Assembly: GCA_903772945.1 (NCBI GenBank)
Contig: CAICTM010000640.1
Location: 1-55,209 of the forward strand
Source of the DNA: Seminavis robusta
Taxonomy: Eukaryota > Bacillariophyta > Bacillariophyceae > Naviculales > Naviculaceae
Reading direction: 5' to 3'
Length of the DNA stretch: 55,209 nt
In this document: piece after piece, positions 42,026 to 54,033 of the stretch
Numbering within the stretch: the stretch's first letter is position 1
Layout: each line of letters starts with the position of its first letter
Made by a program: the position numbers and the translations under genes
Notes under the pieces: model-generated
What the model saw: the letters and a program-made list of their open reading frames with translations, nothing else
Databases searched by the model: none
Told to the model about the DNA's origin: nothing

Positions 42026-45000
42026 ATCCGCAACGAATTCATCGAAGGAGATCAGACCATCGTGCTAAAAGAAGAAGCACTCGTCAGGTTACGACAAAAT
42101 CTTTGCCGAGTCGTCAGAATGGCAAAACGAGGAACTTACATCAGCATCGACTTCGTTGATTATTTTGGATACGATGGCGGCGTCGGTGGCTTCATCTCCG
42201 GTCAGGAAATTGGACAAAGCGACTTTCAAGTTGTCCATGGTAATGAAGCCCGTTTTGTTGACGTCCCACACATCAAAAGCTCGTTTGTACTTTCCGCTCT
42301 TGAGGAAGTCGTCCTCGTTCATGGCGGCTACAACGAACTCGCTGTACTACTCATCCGAGAGAAAGCAGTCATAAGCAGACCAAAGGGTATTAGCAAGCAC
42401 TCACTCGTGCTGGATTCCTTCGTTGGGGACAGCAACGTGCTTACCTCGATGTAACCCGTCGATGCCACGTCCACCTGGGATGCACCAAATCGAAAGGAAA
42501 TGTCAGTATCTCACGTTCTCAGCCTACAAGGCAAAAATCAAATAGGACCTACGCGCTCGAACACGTCATCCACCGCTTGATCACTAAGGTCTGTACCCAA
42601 GAAGTTTTTCTGAACCACATATGAGAACCATTGCATGACGTTTTCCAAATGGGATGCACCTGCCTTCGAACGTACCAATGCCAACCTGATTTCAGTTCTG
42701 CTTAGTCTGCCGTTGCATGTCACATCAAGTCTACGGAATACAGCATCAATGGCTTCTTTCTCCTTTCTACATTGCATAGTTGCACAAAGGCCAGATACAA
42801 GGATTTGATTTGAGAGTATCGTGAACCAGGCGCAAAACACGACCACACAAACCACATACTTTTCTAGCAGCTGGGAAGAAATCAGAGAGAGAGAGGCCTA
42901 CGAAGATAGGACAATCAAATTAGAACAAGGTCGAGGCAAGGCTTTTTCTAAAGCAAAAGGACAATGCACAAAGCTACTTCTTCTTGAGGAGATGAAGTCT
43001 GACCCTGACCATGACCGTGTCATGGCAAGCAATGATGCTTTGGAACTTCGTGCATTGACGGAAAGAACCATCATGGTCAAACAGATGACACTTACCTGCT
43101 TTAGCTTGCTGTTGGCTGAGAACTTCACCAGATTGGAAAGCGCTTTGGTCATTGCATCATGATCGCCCGGTTTCATCGCGGCCACTGTCTGTTGAGTTGC
43201 AGAGCGGATCCAAGGATGTTGAAGCGCTTCTTCGGCTGATAGGCGCTTGTCTTCATCCACTGTCAAAAGTTTCGCAACAAAATCCTTGGCCATCTCGGAG
43301 ACGTGAGCCCAATGCGGTCCATCCAACGAGAATTTTCCACTTAGAACCATCGCCATGATCTCTTGCTTGCCCTCCCCATGGAACGGAAACTCGTCGGATA
43401 GTAACAGGAAGCTAATCACACCTGCTGACCACATGTCCGCCTGGCCGGGAAGAACATCATCAAAGACGAACAGAATATTGCAAGTGAGAAACGATCGCAA
43501 AGGAATGCATATCGAGTACAAGGAAACCCTTACCTTCTTTCCATAGTTTCCGGCGAAGACTTCAGGTGCGGAATAGTGGATTGCTGGGACAGAAAACGAG
43601 AGGATCATTAGCTGGCATTGGTCCAGTCAGTGGACTGAATGAGTACGAGCAAAACCATGCAAGCAACGTACTGCCCCACCGCCGCGTCAGCCTTTGATTA
43701 GGTGCCTTTTTGATGTTCGCAGCGAAACCAAAATCGATGACTTTGATCTGACTTAGTTCTTTGTTGGCTTCGAGTAACAAGTTTTCGGGCTGCCAAGTAG
43801 AAACAAGAAGAGTCCAACACGACGTTATAGCCTTCACACAACCAACAAAATCAGCATACAAGAACCTTCCCCTTTTACTATTATAATGAGCGTACCTTGA
43901 GATCACAGTGCACGATATCCAGGCTGTGCAAATAATTGATGCAACTGAGCAATTGTTTCATGAGCAATGCTGCTGCGTGTTCGACAAAGGCTCCAAATTC
44001 ATCCAGTTCATCACACAAATCTCCACCATGGGCTGCATCCATTACAATGTAGAAAAAGTTGGGGTCTTCAAACAGTTCAAACTGCTTCAAGATATTGGGA
44101 TGATCCAATTCTCGCAGGATGGTAAACTCGTCCAAGATGCGTCGATTGTATTCCACGTCCTTTTGGGCCTTGCGCACCAGTTTGACGGCGCGTTCGGCTC
44201 CCGTTTCCTTGTGCCGACAAAACCAGACGGCCCCACAGCCACCTTCGTTGACAAACTCGAGCAATTCGTAATGATGACTGAGTCGTCCCGGTCGTTGTGC
44301 AATAAAATGTTTGGCACTGAATTTTAAACTCAATCGATCCATGAGCGACGATCGACGACGGGAGAGCCTGCTGTCGGTGCTGAGCGACGATTCCCCAGAT
44401 GGTGATGGTTGTATTACTTGTTGTGGTGGTGTTGATTCGAAATTGATATTATTTTCCGAGGAGGATTGTAGTGACAAGGGACTCGTCGCAGCATTATTGG
44501 TGACGGTACTTGGCCGCCCCGATTTGGGAATGGCCGTTTCCAAAATCATGGCGACCAATTCTTCCACAGCCACGACATTCTTTTCGTATTCCTGTGCGTC
44601 CGATTCGACTTGTGCGAGTAAATCTTGCACCACTTGTGTGCGGGTTGTTGTGTTCGCCGCCGCAATGTACGCCTGCAATCCATCCATCAAGTCGCTACAG
44701 GTGACCAATCCACTGTGATTGGTATCAAATACTTCAAAGGCTTCCTGTAGGGCATGCGTAAATAGCAATTCCTTTTCATTGAGGACAGCGACAAAGAAAT
44801 CCAATCCTTGCAATGACCCGGTGGCGGCAGCATCAAATTCGCCAAAGACCCGATCCAAATCGTCGTCGGAAAGATCAATACTGTGATGAAACAGGACACG
44901 GTACGCCGCTCGCACATCGTCTCGAGACAGTGACGTGTCTTCCAATAAACTGAGATTGTGTGTTTCGAGGAGTACCGCCTGGGTCCGATTCCATTCGTTT

Positions 45001-46832
45001 CGAATTTGAGTGTGTGCTTGAACAAAGGCGTCAATGGCCGCTCGTTGTTGCAATCGTTCCTTTTGCTTATTATTGTTGTCACTTTGGTGTGTCATTTCTT
45101 GAATGACGTGGAGTGGTGGTTGACTCGTGCCGCTGGCACTGAAAAATCCACTACTGCCCGATGTCAATCCACTACTGCCCGATGTCAATTGTTGTCGGAG
45201 TGAATCAATACTGTCACTGGTGGTTTGAAGTCGCAACAAGGGTGGTCCTCCCATCATGACATCCGAGTCGTCTTCTTCAATCATGTCGTGTTCGGAACGA
45301 ATATTCGTGCGGTCCAGTGTATTGCTGTCAGTACTTTCAGTGGAAGCAGTAGAACTAGCAGTGCGTTCCGAAGAAAATGCCCAATACGGTTGCAACCATG
45401 GATGTTGCAATGCCTGTTCGGGTGTCGGTCGTTCGAGTTCGAGTGGCGCCAGTAATCGATCGACGAAATGTTTTCCTTCATTGCTGCACGCTTGCCATGC
45501 GGGCCATGTGCAAAAGGCTTGGAGCAACCAATGGTCTTGGGATTGAATAGAGAGAACGCGTTCCTTGACTTCGGCGAATGTACTGCCATCGAGTGGGAAT
45601 TGATTTGTCAATAAGACGTGAGCAATGATTCCTAATGACCAGACATCGCATTTGGGTCCGTAACTCTTGTCAATGGCGACGACTTCTGGCGCCATGTATC
45701 GTATAGCGCCTCGTGGTTCCATGAGCCGTAATCGCGACAAGACGGCGGATGTGTGATCGTCCGTAAGATCCGCCAGCACAACGGCATTGGCAAAATCGGT
45801 CAACTGGACCTTGTATTGTTGTGGTTGATCTGATGGTGGTTGTTGTTGTGCTACTTTTGTGACAATAAAAGTGTCCAATTTGAGATTGCAATGAACCACG
45901 TGTCGTTGATGAATGTAGTTGATACAGGACATCATTTGATAGAGCATGGAAGCAACTTGAGCTTCCGTAGTGGTAGCTCCAGTGGCAAGTTGTGTTTGCA
46001 AAAACGCCTGTAGGGATTGTGTATTGGGATTGTAGAATTCCGTGACAATATAGTAAAAGCGGGAGTCTTCCATGATGATATCGTCTCGTAAGCGCAAAAT
46101 GTTTGGATGAGAAAACGACTTGAGCAAGGAGAACTCTTGCAAGTGATGTCTGTGGGGATGTACTTGGTTCAGGTAGTGACTGGCACGGTGGGGTTTGCGT
46201 GGTTGGTCCAGACTGATGTTGCTGCTAGCCTTGCTAGTAGTACGTGTAGTACTGGTCACTGCCGTAGTGGCAGTGGTGGAGGAATTCCATCGTGACTTTC
46301 GTACGACTTTGACGGTCAATTCGTCTCCTGTGGATTCTTGAAAGCAAGTGTACAGTTTCCCAAAGCGTCCCACACTGCACAAGTAGGCTGCCATTTGGTA
46401 CCGTTCGTTCCAGAGATCACAGTCGGGAGTGGCGTGCCACCAACCCATGGGAATCGTAGGCGCACTGGTGGAACTACGGTGCAAGAATGCTCGGCGAAGT
46501 GGCATAGGCGGACCTCCTTTGTTCACGGAAGAAGATCTCTCGGAGGAACTTCTCTGGAACAAACCATGCGGCTTACTCGTTGTAGTAGAAGTAGAAGTGG
46601 CAGAGGCATTCGTGGAAATACTGCTCGTCACACTGCTGTTCTTGCTGTTGCGGTTGTTCCGGATGTTCCTCAGTGTCATTCTGTCATGTTCATCCTTACT
46701 ATGTTGATCTTGAACATGTTGATCTCTACCAGTAGAGACTGCCATGGCGCCTTCACCTTGTGTTCCTTCACTAGTCTTCAAGTCCTTCTCTCCTTCTTCC
46801 TGTTCCTCCACAAACAGCTTCTTTCTCACCAT
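42026..46832 (-). CDS. Dual calcium-dependent protein kinase (pseudokinase + EF-hands + kinase + EF-hands)
   Basis: Exons: 46832-43896, 43789-43672, 43583-43534, 43440-43096, 42870-42553, 42474-42445 (30 bases), 42346-42140 and 42064 onward. The junctions are in phase. Kinase-like domain 1 (about residues 145-480) has HCNLKLD where HxD is expected, and DFANA for DFG, so it is probably inactive. Degenerate EF-hands follow (about 640-790). Kinase 2 starts at YELLEFVNEGGCGAVWF (about 868) and has HCDLKPENLLL, VIDFGFAA and TIHYSAPEVF, so it looks active. Four EF-hand units follow, the last being DADHDGLISFDEF split by the final intron. An odd hydrophobic segment (VVCVVVFCAWFTIL) lies between kinase 2 and its EF-hands, and could be a mis-chosen acceptor. 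No stop follows the last EF-hand: the frame runs into PHYLLO. Retaining the last intron would give a stop at 42089. Confidence 0.85.
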
Positions 46833-47705
46833 GATGCTATGATGATGAGGTACTAGCTAGTATGAGGATGAAGTCAACCAAGCATGCAGTAAGGCTTGCT
46901 TGTACTTTTTTGGTTTTGTATCTTTGGTTCTCCACATGTACGATGTCACATCTCACATCATTCTTTCGTGGTGCTGCAAGCTGCAAGCTGCTCCTTACCG
47001 CACACGCCTCCAACTGTCCCCATCATTCGGTGACGCCACTTCAACTTTCTTTCAAGTTCGAAATTGACTCGACTCGACTCGACTCGACTTAGTCGGCTGG
47101 CTTCTACATACATGTAAAGGCACGTATGAATCTTCAATCCACCCTTCCCTACTCTAAACCCCCTACTTCAAGTCAACCAAGCATGATTGGTACCGTAGCT
47201 GTTGATTAGGGGTAGGTACCTTACTCTTGACTCAGGTGAGTCTTGTCAAGACTGAGTTAGATTTCTCAATTCCAAAATTATGACAGTGTCATTTCAAATT
47301 GAGTCCCACAAAAGGGGCGCTGCGCCGGCGCTGCGCCGGCGCTGCGCCGGCGCTGCGCCCCTGTGGCCATTTTGTGGGACTCAATTTGAAATGAAACTGT
47401 ACTAATTTTAGAATTGAAAAAGCTAGATTCTACATGCACACTGGTACAAAGTCAGCATTACTGTATTGAAACAGAGGGAGTTATGTGAAAGTGAGGATGC
47501 CATCCCGCCAAAATAACGTCCTGATACTGGTACCCATCAACTGCTAATTACCATGCCATCCGTGACATGGATGGGAAAAGCATAATTCGTGCCAGAGATC
47601 CCAATTCGGATCTGTTCCACATAAACACAACACCAAGACGCAAGGAGACTTACGTGTGATCCACTCTCTTTCCATTGCTTCCATACTACATCAATAAAAA
47701 CAAGC
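46833..47705. promoter_or_regulatory. Divergent promoter region with foldback element
   Basis: This region lies between the ATGs of the dual kinase (minus) and the membrane protein (plus). It holds a GACTC microsatellite at 47065-47088 and the foldback element at 47255-47430. No TATA box is evident. Confidence 0.4.
47255..47430. repeat. Foldback element with GC-rich tandem core
   Basis: Arms of about 55-60 bases are inverted copies of each other. The inner part TCATTTCAAATTGAGTCCCA (ending near 47309) is matched exactly by its reverse complement starting near 47373. The outer parts match with a few changes. The core (47314-47361) is four tandem copies of GGCGCTGCGCC, itself self-complementary, so the whole could form a long hairpin. 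There is no coding capacity. It resembles a MITE or foldback transposon. Confidence 0.8.
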
Positions 47706-49195
47706 ATGCCCAATACTAGTACTACTACATGCAACCCCCAAGACGGCAACTATCGCTATGTGGCGGAACGGCGTCAATACGGTGGTCTATTGCTGATGAC
47801 GGGCTTTTGTGCCGTCATTCAACCACTGGCACGCATTACCACTGCGGTTGGACCCAATGGTCCTCTCGTCACCGATGTGGGAGATGTCGCCTTTTGGCAA
47901 TTTGTCGGTGCCTGTTGTGTGCTAGCGATTGGACTGTGCAGTATGCTCGTGGGATTCATCGAGTTGCTCATGGACCGGAGTGGTGAAGTCACACAGCATA
48001 CACTGTTGATTGGTTTGACACAGACGGCATGGATATTGTATATAGCGGATATGACGGCGGTGGGATTGACCATGGTGCAAGATCCACCACAATTCTTTCT
48101 GCCCTTTCCCAATGATACCACCGAAACTAGTTTGGCCAATCAGCAGAAACTCAATGAATCCACTGAAGTCATCTTTATTGGGTCTTGTGGGTGAGTGTAT
48201 ACAGCTAAGGACGTAAAACCTGGAATGATCTTTCCTTACTGACACTGCCTCTTTTTGTCTTTTGTCGTTTTCTAAAATACAGAATCGCCGGCATTTTTAG
48301 CTACGGATTTGCCTTTATCGGATCCATTGCGTTCATGCAGTTTGCACTCTACACGTTCCGCCAGGGGCGACCCCACCATCGGGATGCCGATTACTTTCGC
48401 GGACGCTTAGGGGTATACAGCAGTCTGCTCTTTATTGCCGGATTGTGTCAAATTCTACTGGGCAGTTTTGCCACGGAACTCAATTTACAAAATGGACGCA
48501 TCCAAGGAGGATTGATCCGGGTCGCCATGTTTGTCGTACACTTTCCCTACATTACCATTGTCGTGGGCGTGCTCCAGTTTCTCAATGGATTTTGGGGATT
48601 TTGTCGGGCATTCTACATTGGTGTGGGAGGGCGAGATGATAACTGGTTTCAATACAGCATGGCGTTTTTATGGATTGTTGTCATTACATTTCAGGATGTC
48701 GTGCAAATATCCTATCTGCCCGAAGGAATGCTGGCACCCACGGCGCCCACATTGGCGGCCATGTCCTTTGGCATTATTTTCATGCCCGCCTATTTGGACT
48801 ACAAAATGAGAAATACACCCGTACGAATGGACGACAATTATTACTTTGGACAAGTCGTGCCATCGCCCAAGGACGACGAAAAACCCATGTTGGTGCGGGC
48901 CATTCCGAATACATTTGGAGGTGGATCAGGACCCATGCGAAAGGTATATGTCATGGAAAAGCCAGGGTACTATCAGGATGATTTGGAGGATGACTATTTC
49001 TACAATGCCGATGATGATGATCATGTCGTTGATGTCGTCGAACCCGGCTACATCCCCAATAGTCCAGCAGCCCATGAAGAAGTGACTCCAGCAGCCCCAG
49101 AAGAGGCACCTCCAATAGAAGAAAAGACTGCTGACGAGCCAATTAACAATGCCATGGATGATGAAGAGGCGCCCACAAACAATCCCAACTACTAG
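47706..49195 (+). CDS. Multi-pass membrane protein of unknown function (2 exons)
   Basis: Exon 1 is 47706-48190 and exon 2 is 48283-49195, separated by a 92 bp GT-AG intron in phase (GSCGIAGIFSYGF). The product is 465 residues. I count about eight hydrophobic helices, for example YGGLLLMTGFCAVIQPLARI, CCVLAIGLCSMLVGFIELLM, AGIFSYGFAFIGSIAFMQFA, YSSLLFIAGLCQILLGSFAT and MAFLWIVVITFQDVVQISYL. The C-terminal 130 residues are cytosolic-type and very acidic (DDLEDDYFYNADDDDH, then a run of EE and AP). The N-terminus has no cleavable signal. I do not recognise the family. The gene sits alone on the plus strand between the two dual-kinase genes. Confidence 0.75.
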
Positions 49196-49320
49196 CCAGC
49201 CAGAAAATGATGTACAGCTACCGTATCTTTTAATCTTCTTGTATCTACTAGTCTACGTCTGTCTACTTCCACGCTGCTGCCTTCTGAACTATACTATATA
49301 TTGATGCAATGATACCTTCA

Positions 49321-52300
49321 TCATCCCATCTTCATCCCATCAAACATGCGCACCAATCCACTCCACATGTTCTTTTTCCGCTTCTTTTCCTCCTTATTGT
49401 CATTGTCAACTCGGACGTCGGCAGAATTCAACATGGTCGCCACAAAGTCGTCATACGTAATCCGACCATCCCCCGATCGATCCACTTCCGATATTATCTT
49501 GTGAAGCACACGATCGCTCACAAGCTGCTCATCCTCAGTGCCGTCATTGCCATTGCTGCTTAAAAAGTTGGTCAAACCGCGCTTCAAACTACTCCGGGTA
49601 ATGTAACCACGGTTGTGTTGGTCAAAGACGGAAAACGCCTTTTTCAAATTGTCATTCGATAGCAACTCCTTTTGACTCATGGCGGCCACTACAAATTCAC
49701 TGTATTCCAAGTAACTATATACAGATCAACAAACACGCAATGAGTGTATGGTATACGCTTCATGGGATACGATCGAGTGGACTTTCACTCGTAATGCACA
49801 CGTACCCCGTCCCGTCAATGTCCACTGAGAAAGTAAGTTCCAAGCAGCGGCATCACAGCAGCAGAAATGTGAGATCATTCGCACCTTGGACTGTCGTTTG
49901 GAAACGAGTGTGCACCCTGCAACGACAACGCACCTCTATCAAAAATCTCATCCACTTCTTCGACACTCATCTCATATCCAAACACTTTCAGGTACGCAGC
50001 CTTGACTTCTTGCTTTGACAGTTTGCCGTCGCACCTGTAGTCAATCATGAGACAGAATGAAGATATCAACAGCGGAAAGAACAAATAAATGAGCGTTCAT
50101 TCTACAAGAGTACGCATTCTGATGGTACCGTTCGTCCGAGACAACTTACGAAACATCCATTACTCGAAAGACTTCATCAATCTTGGCCTTTTCTTCCTTC
50201 AAGATCAACTGGGAAGCTATGAATGTGCTGGCGGCTTGAGCCAAAACGCTGCGTGCCTGGAACCGTTTCATATTGTCAAGGGCCTCGGCGGCCGTACACA
50301 CTTCCTTCTCATGAAAGTTTTCCGCAACGGCAAGTCGTGCAGTTTCCAGCCACGGATGCTGCAAGGCCAACGCCGCCGTTGGTCGTTTTGTTTCGTCCAT
50401 GGTCAAGCAATCGGAAATGAAGGATTTGGCATCATCGGAGATATTGTTCCAAATGGGATTGCGAGAAAACGAGTAGGCGCCGCTGAGGATGCGGTCTGCG
50501 ATGTCTTGCTTGTGTTTGGCAGTGAAGGGGAATTCATCCGACAGGAGAAGAAAGGCCATGACACCACACGCCCACACCTTTGTGTCCAATGAAGAGTGTG
50601 CAGTGCAGTAGGGCAGGTGTGAGAGCATCATGCATTGCGAGCAATATCCACAACGGCAGACACGATCGACGCAAACTCGTTCGATCGTCGCAACTTACAT
50701 CACATTTGGGACCATAATCGCCCTTCAAGACTTCCGGTGCCATGAATCTTTGCATCACAGGTTAGGAGAGAAGGAGTGTTAGAAAAGAGAACTTTTTGGG
50801 TACTTTGGCAGTAGCTGCGATTGCACGCGTCGAAATGGGATGTGCATACCTGATCGTGCCACGACGTTCCTTGATCCTCCCATTGACGACACTACCCTCA
50901 GCTTTCTCTTGTTCGCCCACCAAGTTGGCCGCTAGTCCAAAATCTATAATCTTGATTTGGTTGATGGCCTTGCTCTCTTCTAACAAAATGTTGTCCGGCT
51001 ACACGCCACGAATGTTGATGCATGAACAAAGAAGAAAGCATGAGGCTGTGCATGCATGATAAACCACCAAGACCATATATAGCTGTCCACGTTCTGCTGT
51101 TCTTACCTTCAGATCACAATGAACAATATGCCTTTGGTGGCAGTAATTGACACTGAGAAGGATTTGGTGGAGGATCAAACAGACCCCAACTTCGGCAATG
51201 GCACCATACTTGTCAATTTCATCGCACAAATCGCCCCCTTTGCTTGCATCCATGACGATTTCGTACTGTTCGCTGTTCTCAAACAGATCGTACATCTTCA
51301 AGATATTAGGGTGGTCCAATGAACGCAGTATGTTCTGAAGCGAAAAGAAAGTCGACTTGCTGTTGAGATTGACGGACAGTTTGGATTTGGACGTGCACAC
51401 ACAAACAAACAAGCAAAAACTTACAAACTCTCGCATGATGAGCTCATTCTCTTTGGCATGTTGGCTCTTTTTGACGTATTTCACGGCCCGTTCCGCCCCC
51501 GACTCTTTGTTGGTACAAAACCACACGGATCCAAACGAACCACTCTGAATGTACTCTCCAATGTCATACCGACTGGTGAGTCGTTCCGCACGCTTGCCAA
51601 TGGTTTGTGCCGGTCGGAATGTCAATTGAATGGATGACTCCCAAAGCTCTCGTCGTTCTCCCGACGACACGGTGGATGTGGACGACGCAAAGATATTGGG
51701 CGGCTCCACCATGAGCATGCTGGTCGTGAGAGAGCTATTGACCGAGCTGGCCAAGGGTCGTCGTCCTCGGCTGTTGGGTCGCTGTACTCGTCGGCGTCGA
51801 CCATTGGAAGAATGCAACATCATGGCGACAAACTCGTCAAAGCAGATTTGTCCATCACCGTCTCGATCGACTTGGGCAATGATCTCTTCCAGAATGGCCA
51901 CGTGTTCCTGTTCGTCGTGTTCGGCGAGATAGGATTTCAGTAATGGCTGTAGATTGGCGGCGGAGATGAATCCCGTGTTGTCCGTGTCGAATATCTTAAA
52001 GGCTTTGCGTAGTTTGGTGGTGTGCAAGAGTTGCTTTTCATTGAGTGAGGCAATGACAAACTCCGAGTACTGCATGCATGTGCGTTCGTGCGAGGATGAC
52101 AATGCAAAATGAGCATCCGGGATGTAATGTATCCATTCAATATTATTGGGCAGAGCTTGCTACCGTGCTTACCTCAATGGTGCCACTCCCACCCAAATCC
52201 ACCCTTTCAAACAACGCCTCTAAATCGGTTTCTTTGAGTGGTTTCCCAAAAATTTCTTGATATCCCTTTCGCACTTCCTGTTTGGACAAGACTCCATCGG

Positions 52301-54033
52301 CTTCAATATCCATAAGTTGAAAGACTTCATCAATATAGCTCTTTTCTTCCTTTAATACGAGCTGCGTGGCGATGAATGTCAGGGCGGCTAAATCAGGAAA
52401 ACGACAAGACAAGTAACCCAGGTAAGTAAGTGAGGATCGTATGAATTGTGTTTCATTTCATCTCTCTGCCGTTCAACACGGCGAGATTGCACTTGCGTTT
52501 GTTGTTCTTTTTTATTGATTGTGCTCCTCTCTTACCTTGTTTCAACACTTTGGGCGTCGACGGACGTCGTCGTGCCGTTTGTTTGAGACCGGACCATACT
52601 TGAAGGGCATGTTGTCGCAAATGCTTGTGTTGTCGCGTCCCACCTCCGGCCAATTTGTCATCGAGCGCCCGTTCGCGTGTTTTTTCCATCCATACATGCC
52701 GCAAGGCTTCTTCGGCCGTGGGACGATCGTGAGGATGGTGTTGCAGGAGTGCGGCAATAAAGTCCTTGGCGTGAGCGGACACATCGTTCCAGACCAAGTC
52801 GGTTCCAAATAAAATGTCGCTGTCGCAGTCGTGTGTTCGGAGTGCCAAGAGGGCTTTAATGGCATGTTGCAATTGCAGCGTGGTGGTGGGCTTGCCAAAG
52901 GGGTATTTTCCGGAAACGAGAATAAACGCCAGGACCCCCAAAGACCACATATCGGCGGCGCTTCCAAAGGGTTGGTCAATGGCAATCATTTCGGGTGCCA
53001 TGAACGGTATCTGAGCGCCTCGGGGTTGATACCAATCGACGAGTTGTGCCATTTCTTGGGCGTAGCTGTTAGTGTTGTGATGATTGTTGTCATTATTATT
53101 GTTGGGGTAGTAACAGTCGTCGTCTTCGTCGTCGTCTGGCTCTGCCAAGACGGCATCCCCAAAGTCTACCAGTTTGATGGCACTGACTTTTTCCTTGTCT
53201 TTGTCGAGTATAATGTTGTGTAGATTGAGATCACAGTGGATCAGACTGCGACTGACATAGTGACGGGAGGAAGCAGAGGATGACGCTCTTTTGGTGTCCT
53301 GATCATTGCTGTCACTAGTAGTCGTTGTTGTGGACCTACTGGAGTGCAGATACGCCACAGTCTGCAGCAACAGATAAATCAAGAGAGCCGCCTTGTCTTC
53401 TGGATACCGTTCTCCCGGTTGTTGCTTTAAATCCTGTGCTAAGGTTCCTCCTCCGGAATACTCCATGACCATGTAATAGTGCGTAGGTCCTTCCAGCAGT
53501 TCAAAGATCTTGGCCACATTGGGATGATGCAGGTGTTGCATCAGATAGAATTCCGTCAGTTCCGGATTAAAGGGAGGCTTGCTACTATTGCTATTGCTAT
53601 TGTTGTCCAAATGGATCTCCTCCAAATCAAGATAGGGAGAAGTAGTAGTAGAAAAGCGATTTCTGGTTTGGCGTCTGGATTTGCGCCAGACTTTGACGGC
53701 TCGCAGTTCTCCCGAGTCTCGATGATGACAGGCAAAGACTTGGGCTCCCTGACGTCCCTTGCCCAAAAACTGACGCATCTCGTAGGAACTTTCAAAAAAC
53801 TCCTGATCTTCTTGTTCTTCCTGAGAGGGACTTGGTGCTGGAATCGTAGTCTTATTACTAGTAACGTCTTGGCTACCGGTGCCAGTACTACTACCAGTAG
53901 TAGACCGACCAGAAGCAGCCGCTTGCTGGTGACTGACAAAATCATGAGCTCGGAACTTGAAGCCTGTCTTTTGAGATGCTACAGAGCTCGTTGTAGAGTG
54001 AGACGTCGACTGAGATGGAGATGGAGGGGGCAT
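49321..54033 (-). CDS. Dual calcium-dependent protein kinase (kinase + EF-hands + kinase + EF-hands)
   Basis: Ten exons: 54033-52536, 52387-52173, 52069-51425, 51334-51107, 50998-50850, 50747-50699, 50577-50150, 50034-49934, 49824-49806 and 49714-49321. All are in phase, giving 1,241 residues. Kinase 1 (about 84-446) has GKGRQGAQV, LRAVKVWRK, HCDLNLHN and VDFGDAV. The canonical linker LKQAALTFIATQLVLKEEK and EF-hands follow (DIEADGVLSKQE, DLGGSGTIEYSEF, DTDNTGFISAANL, DRDGDGQICFDEF). Kinase 2 starts at YDIGEYIQSGSFGSVWF (about 740) and has HCDLKPDNILL, IIDFGLAA and GTIRFMAPEVL. Four more EF-hands end at DRSGDGRITYDDF, then a basic tail and a stop. Both kinases keep key catalytic residues. CDPKs are serine/threonine kinases switched on by calcium binding to their EF-hands. 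Exon 9 is a 19-base micro-exon. Confidence 0.9.

Noticed and set aside
46338..46856. 172-codon plus-strand frame over the start of the PHYLLO-side kinase
   Set aside because: It is antisense to the N-terminal coding exon and has no domain features.
52542..52985. Minus-strand 147-codon frame in the second dual kinase
   Set aside because: It is an alternative frame of the first kinase domain, rich in Pro and Cys and without homology.
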